Assembly: GCA_028583605.1 (NCBI GenBank)
Contig: CM053335.1
Location: forward strand, 14,167,053-14,231,052
DNA length: 64,000 nucleotides
Source: Dastarcus helophoroides
Lineage: Eukaryota > Arthropoda > Insecta > Coleoptera > Bothrideridae
Direction: 5' to 3'
Shown here: positions 10,954-23,865 of the stretch, piece after piece
Layout: each line of letters opens with the position of its first letter
How positions within the stretch are numbered: position 1 is the first letter of the stretch
Notes under the pieces: generated by a model
Seen by the model: only the letters and a program-made list of their open reading frames with translations
What the model was told of the DNA's origin: nothing
The model's database searches: none
Program-made: the position numbers and the translations under genes

Positions 10954-11404
10954 CAAGTAGAATGCAACCTAGACTACAAATTCATGCAGCCCTCCAGGCG
11001 GCGTGTTTAGTGAATCATAGGTAGCTGAACTACCAACAGTTGAAACACTGCCACCTAGAGAAGCGGTTGCTCTCTAGGAAAGTTCCCAGAAGACAAGGAT
11101 TCTAATATGCACAGACCAATAGGTTTGTCATTAGATTCGAAGTTTGGAAACCAAATACCGGTTTCGATCTTGTTAGATCTCGTCAGTTTGGTATATCCAC
11201 CTCGAATGCTAACAAATGTTCCGACAAATAAGTACTAAAACATTCACAGGCGTCAAGCGAGTGACTCTTAGTACTACCAGCTATTGGTCCATAGAGAAAC
11301 TATGGCCATCGCCAACAATGTCGCATGCAAGTAGAATGCAACTTAGATTACAAATTCATGCAGCCCTCCAGGCATGTATAGTAAATCATAGGTAGCTGAA
11401 CTAT
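10954..11404. repeat. Dispersed repeat, copy 2 (segments A-B-A)
   Basis: Segment A (10954-11096) and segment B (11098-11327) match 3179-3322 and 2955-3178. A second, 3'-truncated A copy follows at 11328-11404. The A-B-A order here against B-A at copy 1 suggests the natural unit is a tandem A-B repeat. No open frame is conserved between copies. Confidence 0.75.
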
Positions 11405-11925
11405 TGATTGATATTGATTATTTATTTTTAATTGGTCGCTGCACCCACTTGGAGAATCATTGCATTAAACTCTTAAAAACTGAGAAAACATTCCCAGCAG
11501 AATATCTTGGAAGCTTTTATAATTCTTAGCCTTGACAATGATCTGATTTATAATGTTTGGCATAGTTCTAGTGATCGTTTCCAAAAAATATAAATATACA
11601 CATTTACTTGTTGCCTCAAGGCGATTTAACATTTAAAACGCTTCCCACTTACATAGTGATAATACAAGTTGAATAATTTATGTGCTACCGGCGTTTTGGC
11701 CGAAACGATTGACCACGATAAGCGGCCAAAAGCGCAAAATCTCAACGAGCGCAACATACAAATAAATACGAGCACTGATATCTGTTTACGAATGACTCTC
11801 ATTAAACATCATAAATAATAATAATTGCGCAATTGTACTCGCATCGGGCGGCATGTGAATTTAACGAAACCATGAACTGTTCAACTTATTTCTGACTACC
11901 GTTCTATGCGTACAAACCATAGTTA
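11405..11925. other. Single-copy DNA upstream of a CpG-rich island
   Basis: AT-rich non-repetitive sequence with no credible exon. It may hold upstream regulatory sequence for the candidate first exon that follows, but no specific site can be named. Confidence 0.4.
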
Positions 11926-11929
11926 AATA

Positions 11930-12203
11930 AACATCGGCCGCCGATCTCCGGCAAACATTTCAAACGGGCAACTGCATCCAGTGGTAGTGCATCGGCGTGT
12001 AATTTGACCGGACCAGATGCCGTTTGCAAAGGAGTTACGACTTCCTCTCAGGTCGTCGGAAACGTGCCCGCAAAGCTCCGCCGGCGTCGAGTGGCGTTAG
12101 AAGTGGCGATGGCGGGTGGGTGTCCGTCGCGTCGTTGGTGAAGGATTTGGCCGCCGCGGTGGTGAAAAATTTTCGACGGTGAAAGTTCGAATCGCTGTGG
12201 AAG
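11930..12203 (+). promoter_or_regulatory. CpG-rich island: candidate promoter and non-coding first exon
   Basis: A sharp rise in GC and CpG (GCTCCGCCGGCGTCGAGTGG, TTTGGCCGCCGCGGTGG) in a strongly AT-rich setting, ending at a good splice donor GTGGAAG|GTGAGA with the GT at 12204. There is no long open frame: the ATG at 12109 closes after ten codons and would be an upstream ORF. This is what a 5' UTR exon with its promoter looks like. It is followed on the same strand by a start-codon exon (21266) and a longer coding exon (36198). The transcription start cannot be placed. Confidence 0.45.
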
Positions 12204-12645
12204 GTGAGAAACGCGCGGTTTGTAAACAGAAGTGATGTTCCGACATCAATACTGTGTCGGAAAGCCGCTATCGGTTATCTAATCTTGAATAATTTATGTT
12301 CGGTTGTAAATGTTCCATTAAAAAAAATTGTTTTTGTGATAAATGGGGTATCTGTGTCATATTCCGTTGATTTACTATTTATAGATGATATCAAATGAGA
12401 AAATTTGGTTTAAAATAGGTCGTTATAAAGTGACGTTTCTAAAAAAAATTACGTTACATCGTTCGCTAGTAGGATTGAAGCCCATAAAACTTAAACTTGT
12501 TTACCTTGTTTTTGCCTCAGTTAGTTGACCGTCTTTCAGTAGCTTCCTTTTCAACTATTAATCTGATTATACATCATTGGCTTAACTAGAGGGGGGAGGC
12601 AAGGGTGGTCAATATCCAGCAGGCACCATACAAAGTTCATTGCCA
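12204..12645. other. Start of putative intron 1, single-copy
   Basis: Non-repetitive sequence after the putative donor. The frame 12204-12398 (64 codons) opens with the donor GTGAGA and is probably intronic chance. Confidence 0.4.
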
Positions 12646-13235
12646 AAGATGTTTGATGAATTTCAACAAAAACAAAATAACTTAAATTTCTTGCAAAATT
12701 TTTCACAATTTTTTTTTGCAGAATCTTTCTTGAATTTCTAGATCAAATTATTGTCGAATTTTTGACAAATTTTGAAGTTCTACCAGAATTTATGGCAAGC
12801 TTCTTGAATTTCCGTCCAAATTCTCACTAGAAATTCGAGAATTTCTGACAATTATACTCTGGAAGTTCTACCAGCAAACTTCACGAATTTCCGTCGAAAT
12901 TTTCACCATAAATTCGAGAATTACCAATATTAGAACTAAACTAATGTGCCACTGATTCCTTGAAGAGAATTTCAGGCGAAAGGTTGCCAGATATTTGAGA
13001 AAAACTTCGCTAAAAATTCGAAAAGAAAGTTGAAAATTCAAAAAAAAATTCTCAGGGATTTCAGTCAGTAAAATGGGGCGAAATTTGAAAGAAATTTCGG
13101 TCGAAATTCATGACGAGTTTTGGCAGAATATGTCAAACATGGTTCCTCTTGAATTTGCGTCAATTTTTCTGGAACTTTTGGTAACATTCTTCTAGAATTT
13201 TGGCCCAATTCATCTTGAATCCCAATCAAAATTCA
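12646..13235. repeat. AT-rich degenerate repeat with an inverted pair
   Basis: Built on variants of GAATTTCTGACAAATTTTG. Sequence at 13077-13129 (GCGAAATTTGAAAGAAATTTC ... GAGTTTTGGCAG, abbreviated) is the reverse complement of 13236-13290 with few mismatches. This places the head of the 316-bp unit in inverted orientation just upstream of its array. No gene seen. Confidence 0.6.
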
Positions 13236-14480
13236 TCTTCTGCCAAAATTCATCATGAATTTCGAGCGAAATTTCTTTCAAATTTCGCCTCATTTTACTT
13301 TGAGAATTTTTTTCTAATTTCTGATTTTTTTTGCGACTAAAATTCAAGATGAATTTGGCCAAAATTCTATAGGAATTTCCCAAAAGTTCCAAAAAGAATT
13401 GACGTGAATTCAATAGAAACCATGTTACCAGAAAGTGGATTAAAATTTTGGTTCAAATTCAGGAATGATTTTCACAGAAATCGAGAGATAAAGATAAAAA
13501 TTTAAGGACCAATTTGACAAAATTAACTGATTCTGTCAAAACTGAAGACACTTGCTTGAAATTCATCATTAATTTCGACCGAAATTGCTTTCAAATTTCG
13601 CCTTATTTTACTCTTGAGAATTTTTTCTCTAATTTCTGACTTTTTTTTCGACTAAAATTCAAGATGAATTAAGCCAAAATTCTAGAGGAATTTCCCCAAA
13701 AGTTCCAAGAAGAATTGGCGCGAATTCAGTAGAAACCATGTTACCAGAAAGTGGATTAAAATGTTGGTTCAAATTCAGGAATGATTTTCACAGAAATCGA
13801 GAAATAAAGATAAAAATTTAAGGACCAATTTGACAAAATTAACTGATTCTGTCAAAACTGAAGACACTTGCTTGAAATTCATCATTAATTTCGACCGAAA
13901 TTGCTTTCAAATTTCGTCTTATTTTACTCTGAGAATTTTTTCTCTAATTTCTGACTTTTTTTTTCGACTAAAATTCAATATGAATTAAGCCAAAATTCTA
14001 GAGGAATTTCCCCAAAAGTTCCAAGAAGAATTGGCGCGAATTCAGTAGAAACCATGTTACCAGAAAGTGGATTAAAATGTTGGTTCAAATTCAGGAATGA
14101 TTTTCACAGAAATCGAGAAATAAAGATAAAAATTTAAGGACCAATTTGACAAAATTAACTGATTCTGTCAAAACTGAAGACACTTGCTTGAAATTCATCA
14201 TTAATTTCGACCGAAATTGCTTTCAAATTTCGCCTTATTTTACTCTTGAGAATTTTTTCTCTAATTTCTGACTTTTTTTTCGACTAAAATTCAAGATGAA
14301 TTAAGCCAAAATTCTAGAGGAATTTCCCCAAAAGTTCCAAAAAGAATTGACGTGAATTCAATAGAAACCATGTTACCAGAAAGTGGATTAAAATTTTGGT
14401 TCAAATTCAGGAATGATTTTCACAGAAATCGAGAGATAAAGATAAAAATTCACAGAACATTTTAACAAATTTATATGATT
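13236..14480. repeat. 316-bp tandem repeat, about 4 copies
   Basis: ACTGAAGACACTTGCTTG begins at 13541, 13857 and 14173, exactly 316 bp apart. Each unit contains CATGTTACCAGAAAGTGG and GATTTTCACAGAAATCGAGA. The inner copies are nearly identical; the outermost two share variants with each other (AAAAAGAATTGACGTGAATT) rather than with the inner ones. Diverged relatives occur at 15300-15600 and 16190-16400. Confidence 0.93.
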
Positions 14481-16405
14481 CTGTCAAAATTGAAGACAAA
14501 TTTGGTGGAAATCTATGAAGACTTTTATCAGAAATCGAGAAGAATTTTGATAGAAATCGAGTAGAATTTCAGTAGAAATCGAGTAGAATTCTGATAAAAA
14601 TCGAGTAGAATTTTGATAAAAATCGAGTAAAATTTTGATAAAAATCGAGTAGAATTTTGATAAAAATCGAGTAGAAATTCAGTAGAAATCGAGTAGAATT
14701 CTGATAAAAATCGAGTAGAATTTTGATAAAAATCGAGTAAAATTTTGATAAAAATCGAGTAGAATTTTGACGCAGAATTAAAAAAATACCAAACAATATT
14801 TTGTCATAAATTTAGATAAAACAAGGCGTAGTTCATTGGCTTAACATTTGAAATTAATTTTTATTGAAATTCAAAAAGGATTTTGCTAAAAATGGTAGAA
14901 GATCCCCGTAAATCTTTGGAAAATTTTGCTAGAAATTCGATACAAATTTGCAAAGAAATTTGTGAATTTTTTTGCCAGAAATTCGAAAAAAATGTGGCCA
15001 ATAAAATGAGGCATAACTTCTAAAAAAAAACAAAAGATTGTTTGAAATGTTGACAGAAATTCTAGAAGAATGTTGCTAAAACAAGGAAAGAAATTCGAGA
15101 AAAAACGCCATTCTTACAAAATGTAAAAGTATTTTTGGTATTTTGGAACTTTAGCAGAAATTTGGGACACAGTTTGAAAGAAATTTTGGTCGAAATTCAT
15201 GATGAGTTTTGGCGGAAGATGAAGATGAATTTTGGCTTAATTCATCTTGAAATTTAGTCAAAATTCTTCTTGAAATTTAGTCAAAATTCATCTTCATCTT
15301 CTGCCAAAATTATCGAGAATTTCGACCAAAATATCTTTCAAATTTTGCCTCGTTTTATTTTGAGAATTTTTTTCTCCAACTTATGACTTTTTTCTGACTA
15401 AAATTGAAGATGAATTAAGCCAAAATTCTAGAGGAATGCCACCAAAAGTTCCAAAAAAATTGGCGCTAATATAAGAGGAACCATGTTACCAGAAAGCGAA
15501 TTAAAATTTTGGTTGAAATTTAGGAATACTTTTCACAGAAATCGAGAGATAAAGATGAACATTCAGTTGACAAAATTAACTGATTTAGTCAAAATTGAAA
15601 ATAATTTTGGTTGAAATTTATGAAGATTTTTGTCAGAAATCGAGAAGAATTTTGATAAAAATCGAGTAGAATTTTGATAGAAATCGAGTAAAATTTTGAT
15701 GTAAAATGAAAAAAAAAATTACCAAACAATTTTTTTTCATAAATTTAGATAAAACTAGGCGCAGTTCATTGGCTTAACATTTGAAATTAATTTTTGTTGA
15801 AATTCAAAAACAATTTTGCTAAAAGTTCTAAAAGTTCCCCATAAATCCTTGAAAAATGTTGCTAGAAATTCGATACAAATTTGCAAAGAAATTTGCGAAT
15901 ATTTTTGCCAGAAATTGGAAAAAAATGTTGCCAATAAAATAAGATGTAACCTCTTAAAAAAACAAAAGATTGGTTAAATTTTCACAGAAATTCTAGAAAA
16001 AAAGGAAAGAAATTCGAGAAAAAAAAACACCATTCTTACAAAATTTAAAAGTATTTTTGGTATTTTGGAACTTTAGCAGAAATTTGGGACACAGTTTGAA
16101 AGAAATTTTGGTCGAAATTCATGATGAGTTTTGGCGGAAGATGAGGATGAATTTTGGCTTAATTCCTCTTGAAATTTAGTCAAAATTCATCTTCTGCCAA
16201 AATTATCGAGAATTTTGATCAAAATTTCTTTCAAATTTCGCCTCATTTTGTTCTGCGAATTTTTTCTCCAATTTCTGACTCCTTTTTGACTAAGATTCAA
16301 AATGAATTAAGCCAAAATTCTAGAGGAATTTCATCAAAAATTCCAAAAAAAATTGACGCTAATTTAACAGGAGTCACGTTGCCAGAAAGTGGAATAAAAT
16401 TTTAG
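14481..16405. repeat. About 925-bp tandem duplication with an internal 22-bp array
   Basis: AGTTCATTGGCTTAACATTTG occurs near 14832 and 15761 and CATTCTTACAAAAT at 15109 and 16031, a period of about 922-929 bp. Inside, 14530-14770 is a run of about eleven 22-bp units (core ATCGAGTAGAATTTTGATA); the second copy keeps only about three (15635-15700). Each copy also has a hairpin in which GGTCGAAATTCATGATGAG faces its rough complement about 90-140 bp on. The repeat peptide frames here are artefacts. Confidence 0.85.
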
Positions 16406-16410
16406 TTGAA

Positions 16411-16459
16411 ATTGAAATACAAATCTTGGTCTCTGAAACCAAGAAAGATTTGTATTCCA
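16411..16459. mobile_element. Short fold-back remnant of the palindromic element
   Basis: GAAATACAAATCTTGGTCTC followed by TGAAACCAAGAAAGATTTGTATTCC. The ends pair (AATACAAATCT with AGATTTGTATT), as in the copy at 10844. Only the outer ends of the family remain. Confidence 0.6.
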
Positions 16460-19400
16460 AAAATTTGCCTGAAATTGTAGATGAAATTTTCCATAAATTC
16501 TGGAAGAATTCCGCTAGAAGTCCGATGAACATTTTGAAAGAAATTCGTGAACATTTTCGCCAGAATTCTAGAAAAATATGGTCAATAGTTTAATAAAATG
16601 AGGACCAGCATCTAAAAAGAATTTTGTTTGAAATGTTGATAGAAATTCGAGTAGAATTTTGTTATAAATACAAAAAAAGTTCCAAAAAAGGTCATTCAAT
16701 AATTAAAGCAATTTTTGGTTGCAAAATTTTGGCAGAAGTTTGAGACAAATTTTGACAGAAATTCAAGACAAATTTTGACAGAAATTCAAGACGAATCTTG
16801 GCATAATTCTGGAGAAATTTTACTAGAAATTAAAAAAATAACGGAAATTTAAGGGAAATGTTGCCAGAAAGTGGGCTTCCATTTTAGCTGCAATTTAAGA
16901 AAAATTTTGACAGAAGTTCTAGAAAAATTTTGCTTCAAATTCGTCCAAAATTGGAACTTCATTTGGTTGAAAAATGTTGCCACCAATTTGAGACAAAGTT
17001 TGACAGAATTTGTCAGAAATTCAAGTAGAATTTGGACAGAAATTAAAAAAAATATGTTCGAAAAGAAATTCCTTGGAAATTTGAAGCCATTTTGGGTTGA
17101 AAAATTCTGGTGGAAATTATAGACAAATTTTGACAGAAATTCAAGACGAATCATAATTCTAGAATAATTTTACTAGAAATTAAGAAAAAAATAACGAAAA
17201 TTCTGGGAGAATGTTGCCAGAAAGTGGCCTTATATTTTAGGTGAAAATTTTGACAGAAGTTTTAAAAAAATTTTGCTTCAAATTCGAAAAATAAAAAAGA
17301 CAGACATTCAGGAAAACTGTTGCCTGACAGTAAACCAAAATTTCGGTTGAAATTTTGACAGAAATTCAAGTAGAATTTGGTCAGAAATTCAAGTAGAATT
17401 TGGTCAGAAATTCAAGTAGAATTTGGTCAGAAATTCAAGTAGAATTTGGTCAGAAATTCAAGTAGAATTTTGCCAGAGATTAAAAAAAATAGTTCGAAAA
17501 AAAATTCCTTGAAAATTTGAAGCCATTTTTGGTTGAAAAATTCTGGCGGAAGTTAGAGACAAATTTTGACAGAAATTCAAGACGAATCATAATTCTAGAA
17601 TAATTTTACTAGAAATTAAAAAAAATAACGGAAATTCTGGGAGAATGTTGCCAGAAAGTGGGCTTACATTTTAGCTGAAACTTATGAAAAATTTTGACAG
17701 AAGTTCTAGAAAAATTTTGCTTCAAATTCGAAAAATAAAAAAGACAGACATTCAGGAAAACTGTTGCTTGACAGTAAACCAAAATTTCGGTTGAAATTTT
17801 GACAGAAATTCAAGTAGAATTTGGTCAGAAATTCAAGTAGAATTTGGTCAGAAATTCAAGTAGAATTTGGTCAGAAATTGAAGTAGAATTTGGTCAGAAA
17901 TTCAAGTAGAATTTTGCCAGAAATTAAAAAAAAAATAGTTCGAAAAAAAATTCCTTGAAAATTTGAAGCCATTTTTGGTTGAAAAATTCTGGCGGAAGTT
18001 AGAGACAAATTTTGACAGAAATTCAAGGCGAATCATAATTCTAGAATAATTTTACTAGAAATTAAAAAAAAATAACGGAAATTGTGGGAGAATGTTGCCA
18101 GAAAGTGGGCTTACATTTTAGCTGAAACTTATGAAAAATTTTGACAGAAGTTCTAGAAAAATTTTGCTTCAAATTCGAAAAATTAAAAAGGAAAACTGTT
18201 GCTTGACAGTAAACAAAATTTTGGTTGAAATTTTGACAGAAATTCAAGTAGAATTTGGTCAGAAATTCAAGTAGAATTTGGTCAGAAATTCAAGTAGAAT
18301 TTGGTCAGAAATTCAAGTAGAATTTTGACAAAAATTCAAGTAGAATTTTGACAAAAATTCAAGTAGAATTTGGCCTGAAATTCGAGTAGAATTTTGCCAG
18401 AAATTAAAAAATTGGAAAAAAAAATTGTTTAAAAGTTGGAGCCACATTTGGTTGAAAAATGTTGACAGAAGTTTGAGACAAATTTTGACAGAAATTCAAG
18501 ACGTCATAGTTTTAGAGAAATTTTTCTATAAGTTAAAAAAATAAAGGAAATTCGAGGGAAATGTTGCCAGAAAGTGAGCTTACATTTTGACCGAACCTTG
18601 TGAAAAATTTTGACAGAAATTTTAGAAAAATTTGACTTAAAATTCGAAAATTGCAAAAAAGTCAGATATTCAGAAATAAACTGAAACGTCGGAAGAAGTT
18701 TTGACAGAAATTCGATAGTATTTCGCCAAAAATTTAAAAAATAGTTCTAAAAAAAATTCGTTCAATATTTGAAGGCATTTTTGGTTGAAAAATTTTTGCA
18801 GAAGTTTCAGATAAATTTTGACAGGAGTTTGAGATACATTTTGACAGATATTTAAGACGAATCTGGCCATAATTCTGGAAGAATTTGACCAGAAATTACA
18901 AAAATAAGGGAAATGTGGGCAAAATGTTACCAGACAATGGGCTTACATTTTAGGTGAAACTTATAAGAAAATTTAAAGAATATCTAGAAAAATTTTGCCT
19001 TAAATTCGCAAAAGAAAAGACACACATTCAGGAAAAATTTTGCTTGACACTAAACGAAAATTTCAGTGGAAATTTGGGGACAATATTGCCAGAAAGTAGG
19101 CTTACATTTCAGCTGAAATTTATGAAAAATTTTGACAGACATTCTAGAAAAAAATGACTTAAATTTCGAAAAATAGAAAAAAAACAGACATTCAGGAATT
19201 ATGCTTGTCAGTAAACCAAATTTCGGTTGAATTTTGGACAGAAATTCGAGTAGAATTTTACCAGAAATTAAAACGTTGAAAAATATTTAGGAATCAACCG
19301 AAATTTCGGAAGAAATTGATAGAAATTCGAATAGTATTTTGCCAAAAATTTAAAAAATAGTTCTAAAAAAATTGGTTCAATATTTGAAGGCATTTTTGGT

Positions 19401-20590
19401 TGAAACATTTTGGCAGAAGCTTAAGATCAATTTTGACAGGTGTTTGAGATAAATTTTGACAGATATTTAAGACGAATCTTGCCATAATTCTAGAAGAATT
19501 TTACCAGAAATTAAAAAAATAATGGAAATTTGGGTAAAACGTTACCAGACAATGGGCTTACATTTTAGCTGAAACTTATAAATAATTTGAACAGAAATTC
19601 TAGAAAAATTTTGCTTTAAATTCGAAAAAGAAAAGACACATATTGAGGAAAAATTTTGATTGATAGTAAACGAAAATTTCAGTGGAAATTTGGGGACAAT
19701 ATTGCCAGAAAGTAGGCTTACATTTTAGCTGAAACTTAAGAAAAAATTTGACAGAAATTCTAGAAAAATTTTGCTTCAAATTCGGAAAATAAAAAAGACA
19801 GACATTCGGGAAAACTTTTGCTTGACAGTAAACCAAAATTTCGGTTGAATTTCTGACAGAAATTCAAGTAGAATTAGCCAGAAATTAAACAAAAAAGTTG
19901 GAAAAAAATTCGTTCAAAATTTGGAGTCACATTTGGTTGAAAAATGTTGACAGAAGTTTGAGACAAATTTTGACAGAAATTCAAGACGAATCTTGCTATA
20001 ATTCTAGGGAAATTTTACTAGAAATTAAAGAAATAACGGAAATTCGTGGAAAATGTAACCAAACAATGGGCTTACATTTTAGCTGAAATTTATAAAAAAT
20101 TTTGACAGAAATTCTAGAAAAATGTTGCTTTAAATTCGAAAAAGAAAAGACAGACATTCAGGAAAAATTTTGCTTGACGCTAAACCAAAATTTCAGTGGA
20201 AATTTGGGGACAATATTGCCAGAAAGTAGGCTTACATTTTAGCTGATACTTGATGAAAAATTTTGACAGACGTTTTAGAAAAAAATGACTTAAATTTCGA
20301 AAAATCGAAAAAAACAGACATTCAGGAATTTTTCTTGTCAGTAAACCAAATTTCGGTTGAAATGTTTACAGGAATTCGAGTAGAATTTTGTCAGAATTTT
20401 ATAGCAAGTTCGACAACAAATTCCTGCTCAATTTGAAATTATTTTTGGTTGAAAAATGTTGGTAGAAAATTGGGACAAATTTTGATAGAAATTTAAGACG
20501 AATCTTGCCATACTTTTGACGAATTTCACTAACATTAAAAAAAAATAACAGAAATTCGGGGAAAATGTTGTCAGTGGGTTAAGATTTTAA
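16460..20590. repeat. AT-rich degenerate repeat with 23-bp arrays and irregular 150-470 bp units
   Basis: The box GTTGCCAGAAAGTGGGCTTA and variants recur near 16858, 17213, 17645, 18092, 18560, 19085, 19700 and 20215. It is followed each time by a TGACAGAAGTTCTAGAAAAA-like stretch. Runs of a 23-bp unit (core AATTCAAGTAGAATTTGGTC) sit at 17350-17470, 17800-17920 and 18230-18400. All reading frames on both strands are short, low in complexity and shift between copies, so I call no gene. Confidence 0.85.
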
Positions 20591-21228
20591 AATTAAAGCA
20601 TGTCGGTAACTAGAATTAGCGTGATGGTGACGCGTAATTATAAGTTTTAAAAAAAGCTACCCAACGGCCTAAGTGGTAAAGTGCAAGTTCGAATGTTGAA
20701 ATTTAAGCAAAAAAATTGAAAATACGAATTCGTAAATTCAATATTGAAGTTACACCAAACGTAAGTTGCCAAAAACTTGATCTACGATGTATAAATTAAC
20801 CGTCGCTTTGAATAAATTTGTTTACAAAGTTGGGCCTCTTATCGTCCCAAGCTTGAAGTCCAATTTACATTTTCATTTATCAGGAATGCTTGCCAACCAC
20901 ACGGTCTATCGATATTGTTTATTTGCAACAAGCACACTTAAGTAAAAAGTTGTAAGCCTTGTACTACCAATTTCAGTTGACATTTTAAATCGTCTTGCGC
21001 GAGAAAGTTTACGTTCAATTAAGTTCTAGGAACTAATTAATCGAATCGATTAGGAAGGAGAACAACAGGGCTATCAATTTTATTTTTTACCGCCAATTCA
21101 CCTGAATGCCATGCGAAATTTATGGCCTGGTTATCTAATGTTTACTTATAAAACGCCTTTAAACTTGTGGCTTATCTGCGAAATGAGTCGCGCAACCAAT
21201 AATTAAAATGAAAAGTGAATGCGAACAG
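20591..21228. other. Single-copy DNA before the start-codon exon
   Basis: Non-repetitive. 20610-20640 (AATTAGCGTGATGGTGACGCG) resembles one terminus of the small elements at 4067 and 61363 and is probably a fragment of one. No promoter or RNA gene is convincing. A possible but pyrimidine-poor acceptor (GCGAACAG) ends at 21228. Confidence 0.4.
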
Positions 21229-21265
21229 TATTGATGTCGAAACTATGTTAAAGGTAAATTGAACG

Positions 21266-21343
21266 ATGACGCCGCAGACGAAAATGGAAGTAACCAATCA
21301 GAAGAGAAGGCTTCCAAAGGAAGAGGTCGTTAAAATTAAGGAG
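21266..21343 (+). CDS. Candidate start-codon exon (26 codons) of a hydrophilic protein
   Basis: The product is not recognised. The exon reads ATG to a phase-0 donor AAGGAG|GTAATG at 21343/21344. An in-frame TGA at 21260-21262 lies two codons upstream of the ATG, so translation cannot begin further upstream. A second in-frame ATG at 21284 has a better context (AAAATGG) and could be the true start. The peptide is basic and charged, with MEVTNQKRRLPKEEVVKIKE as its last 20 residues and no signal peptide. Joined to the phase-0 exon at 36198 the frame stays open, continuing from KIKE into EAAQRY. The sequence is non-repetitive between two repeat provinces. The exon is so short that chance cannot be excluded, and the upstream acceptor is weak. 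Confidence 0.4.
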
Positions 21344-23865
21344 GTAATGTGGTACTTGAGTGTCTAGGGTTCTATTTTTCAATTTATTTATTTGGGGATT
21401 CACTCGGGTCAAATTAATTGAATATCCAAATATTTTATCGTCACCGCAAACGTTTAACGATTTTTTGTAAGAATTTGGAGTATGGACGATTTCAAAATAA
21501 ATAAAAAATAAAATACGACTCGACCTACAATTTCCTATTTTTTTACGAAATTTTCCTTTAATGTTACTTTTTTTACTGAAGATTTTTATTTTTACTTTCA
21601 TTTAAATCTATTAATGATATTTCAATTTTTCATCATCTTTCTTTTCATTATTTTCTCAAAAACCTGACCTTTTCTGAAAATTGAACCTGATTTTTTGAAA
21701 AATTTAACCTTTTTTTTAAAGAATTCAGCTTTTTTGAAGAATCGATCTTTTCTTTCTTAAAAAACTCAACTTATTTTGAAAATTTTGATGTTTTTTTATT
21801 TCAATTTTGGTTTTAAATATAATTCAACTTATTTTTTTATTTTTTTTGACTTTTTTAATAATTTTTATTCAAAATTTCGACATTTTCAATATTTTTTATT
21901 GGTATCTATTTTTATAATCCTAAAAATTTCGATTAAAAAAAAATTCATTTAAAGTGAAATCTTTTAAAAAGTTGCTTTTTTTTGGAATTGGAAGTTTCTT
22001 CAGTTTGTTATTTGTCACAATTTCGGCTTCTTCAAAATTTCAACTTTTTTCAAAAATGTCGACTCTCAAGATTCTTACTTTTCAGTCTTGACTTTTTTTT
22101 AGAAATTTCGACCTTTTTATTAAAGAATTCAATGTTTTTTTTAAAGAATTCAGCCTTTTTTGATCAATTCAGCTTCTTTGAAGAATCGATTTTTTAAAAC
22201 TTTGAATATTTTGAAAATTTGGACTTTTTAAAAACGACGACTTTGTTATTAAATTTTTACTTTTAAAATTTTCGAGTTTGTAATTGTTATTTATTTTTGA
22301 ATTTAACTTTTTTCATAATTTTTTCATAACATCTAACATTTCGACATTTTCAGTTTTTTTATTTAATTTTTCGTAGAAATTTTGATTTTTTACTAAATTT
22401 TCTTTTCGAAAAATTTGCCTTTAAAAATATTCGCTTTGAAATTAGAACTTTTTTAAATTTCAATTGTTTCCTAATTTGGACTCTTTAAAATTAAGCGTTT
22501 TTTAAAAATTTCGACTTTTCAAGATTTTGTCTTCTCAAAATCTCGAGTTTTTCGGAAAAAGTCAACCTTATTTGAAGAATTCTGCTTTTTAGAAAAATTC
22601 GTTTCTTGAATTTTTGACTATTTTCAAAATTGCGACCTTTTATAAATTTGCGACGTTATTTTCAAAATTTTGATTTTTCAAAGTTTCATCTTTGAAAATG
22701 TGTTAGGCCTTTTTAAATTTCTTTAATTCGACTTTTCATAATTTTGATTAAAAATTTCAACCAATTTAAAGCTTTTAGAAGTTTTGACTTCCTCGAAGTT
22801 TTGACTTCCTCGAAGTTTTGACTTGCTCGAAGTTTTGACTTCCTCGAAGTTTTGACTTCCTCGAAGTTTTGAGTCATTTTGAATATTTCGATTTTTCTAT
22901 AATATTCCTTTTTTCTCTTCAAAAATTGACTTTAAAATATCCGTTTTGATATTTGAGCTGTTTTGAAAATTTCGGTTATTCTTCTTAATGTCGAGTTACT
23001 CAGAATTTCAACTTACTCAGAATTTCAACTTTTTCAAAATTTCGACTTTTTTCAAGATTTTTGACTTTTCTCAAAATCTCGACCTTTTCTGAAAGTTACG
23101 ATATTTTCTGAAAATTTCGATCTTTTTTTTTTAAAGAATTCAGCTTTTTAGAAGAATCAGTTTTTGGAACACTGACTATTTAGCAAATTTAGACTTTTTT
23201 GAAAATTTCGACCCTTTTGAAAAATTCAATTTTTTGTCAAATTTTAGACTCACAGTTTCTCTGTAGAAAATATTTTAAGAATCTTTATTTAAATTTTAAT
23301 TCGACTTTTTATAAGTGGACGAAAAATTTCGATATTTTCAAACTTTTTTAAAAGTTTCAACTTCGAAGTTTTGAGTTGTTTTGAAAATTTCGATTTTTCT
23401 AGTAAATTTTTCTTTTTTAGGAAAATAATTTGATCTTTTTGAAAATTTCAAATTTTTGTAAACTTTCTTACTTTTTTAAAATTCGGTACATTGCATAACT
23501 TTGAACATTTTAATTTTTTTAAACATTTTGACCTTCTCGAAGTTTTTAATCATTTTCAAAATGTCGAATTTTTTTCTTTTCAAATTATTAGCCTTCAATA
23601 TTTCGACTTTTTCTTTACCTTTCCTGAAAATTTTAACTATTTTGACAAATTGAATGATTTTGGAAGAATGGACTTTTTTGAAAACGTGGAATGTTTTCTT
23701 TTTAAATTATTGACTTTCAAATTTTCGACTTTTTGTAAAATTTCGCTTTTTTTTTGAAAATTCTGCTTTTTTAAAATTATGTATTTTTTTTCTTAAAAAT
23801 TTAGACTTTTTTTCAAAATTTTGACTTTTTTCCAAAATTTAGACTTTTTTTAAAAAATTGAACTT
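21344..23865. repeat. T-rich degenerate repeat with a 17-bp array
   Basis: The first 250 bases are only partly repetitive; after about 21600 the sequence is variants of GAAAATTTCGACTTTTTT. At 22778-22871 there are about 5.5 copies of the 17-bp unit GTTTTGACTTCCTCGAA. This lies in the putative second intron. The frame 21248-21601 on the minus strand overlaps the candidate exon and is low in complexity. No gene called. Confidence 0.75.

Noticed and set aside
20655..20705. tRNA-like A box (GGCCTAAGTGGT) and B box (AGTTCGAAT)
   Set aside because: The boxes are only about 10 bases apart, too close for a tRNA or a working tRNA-derived SINE head, and no cloverleaf can be drawn.
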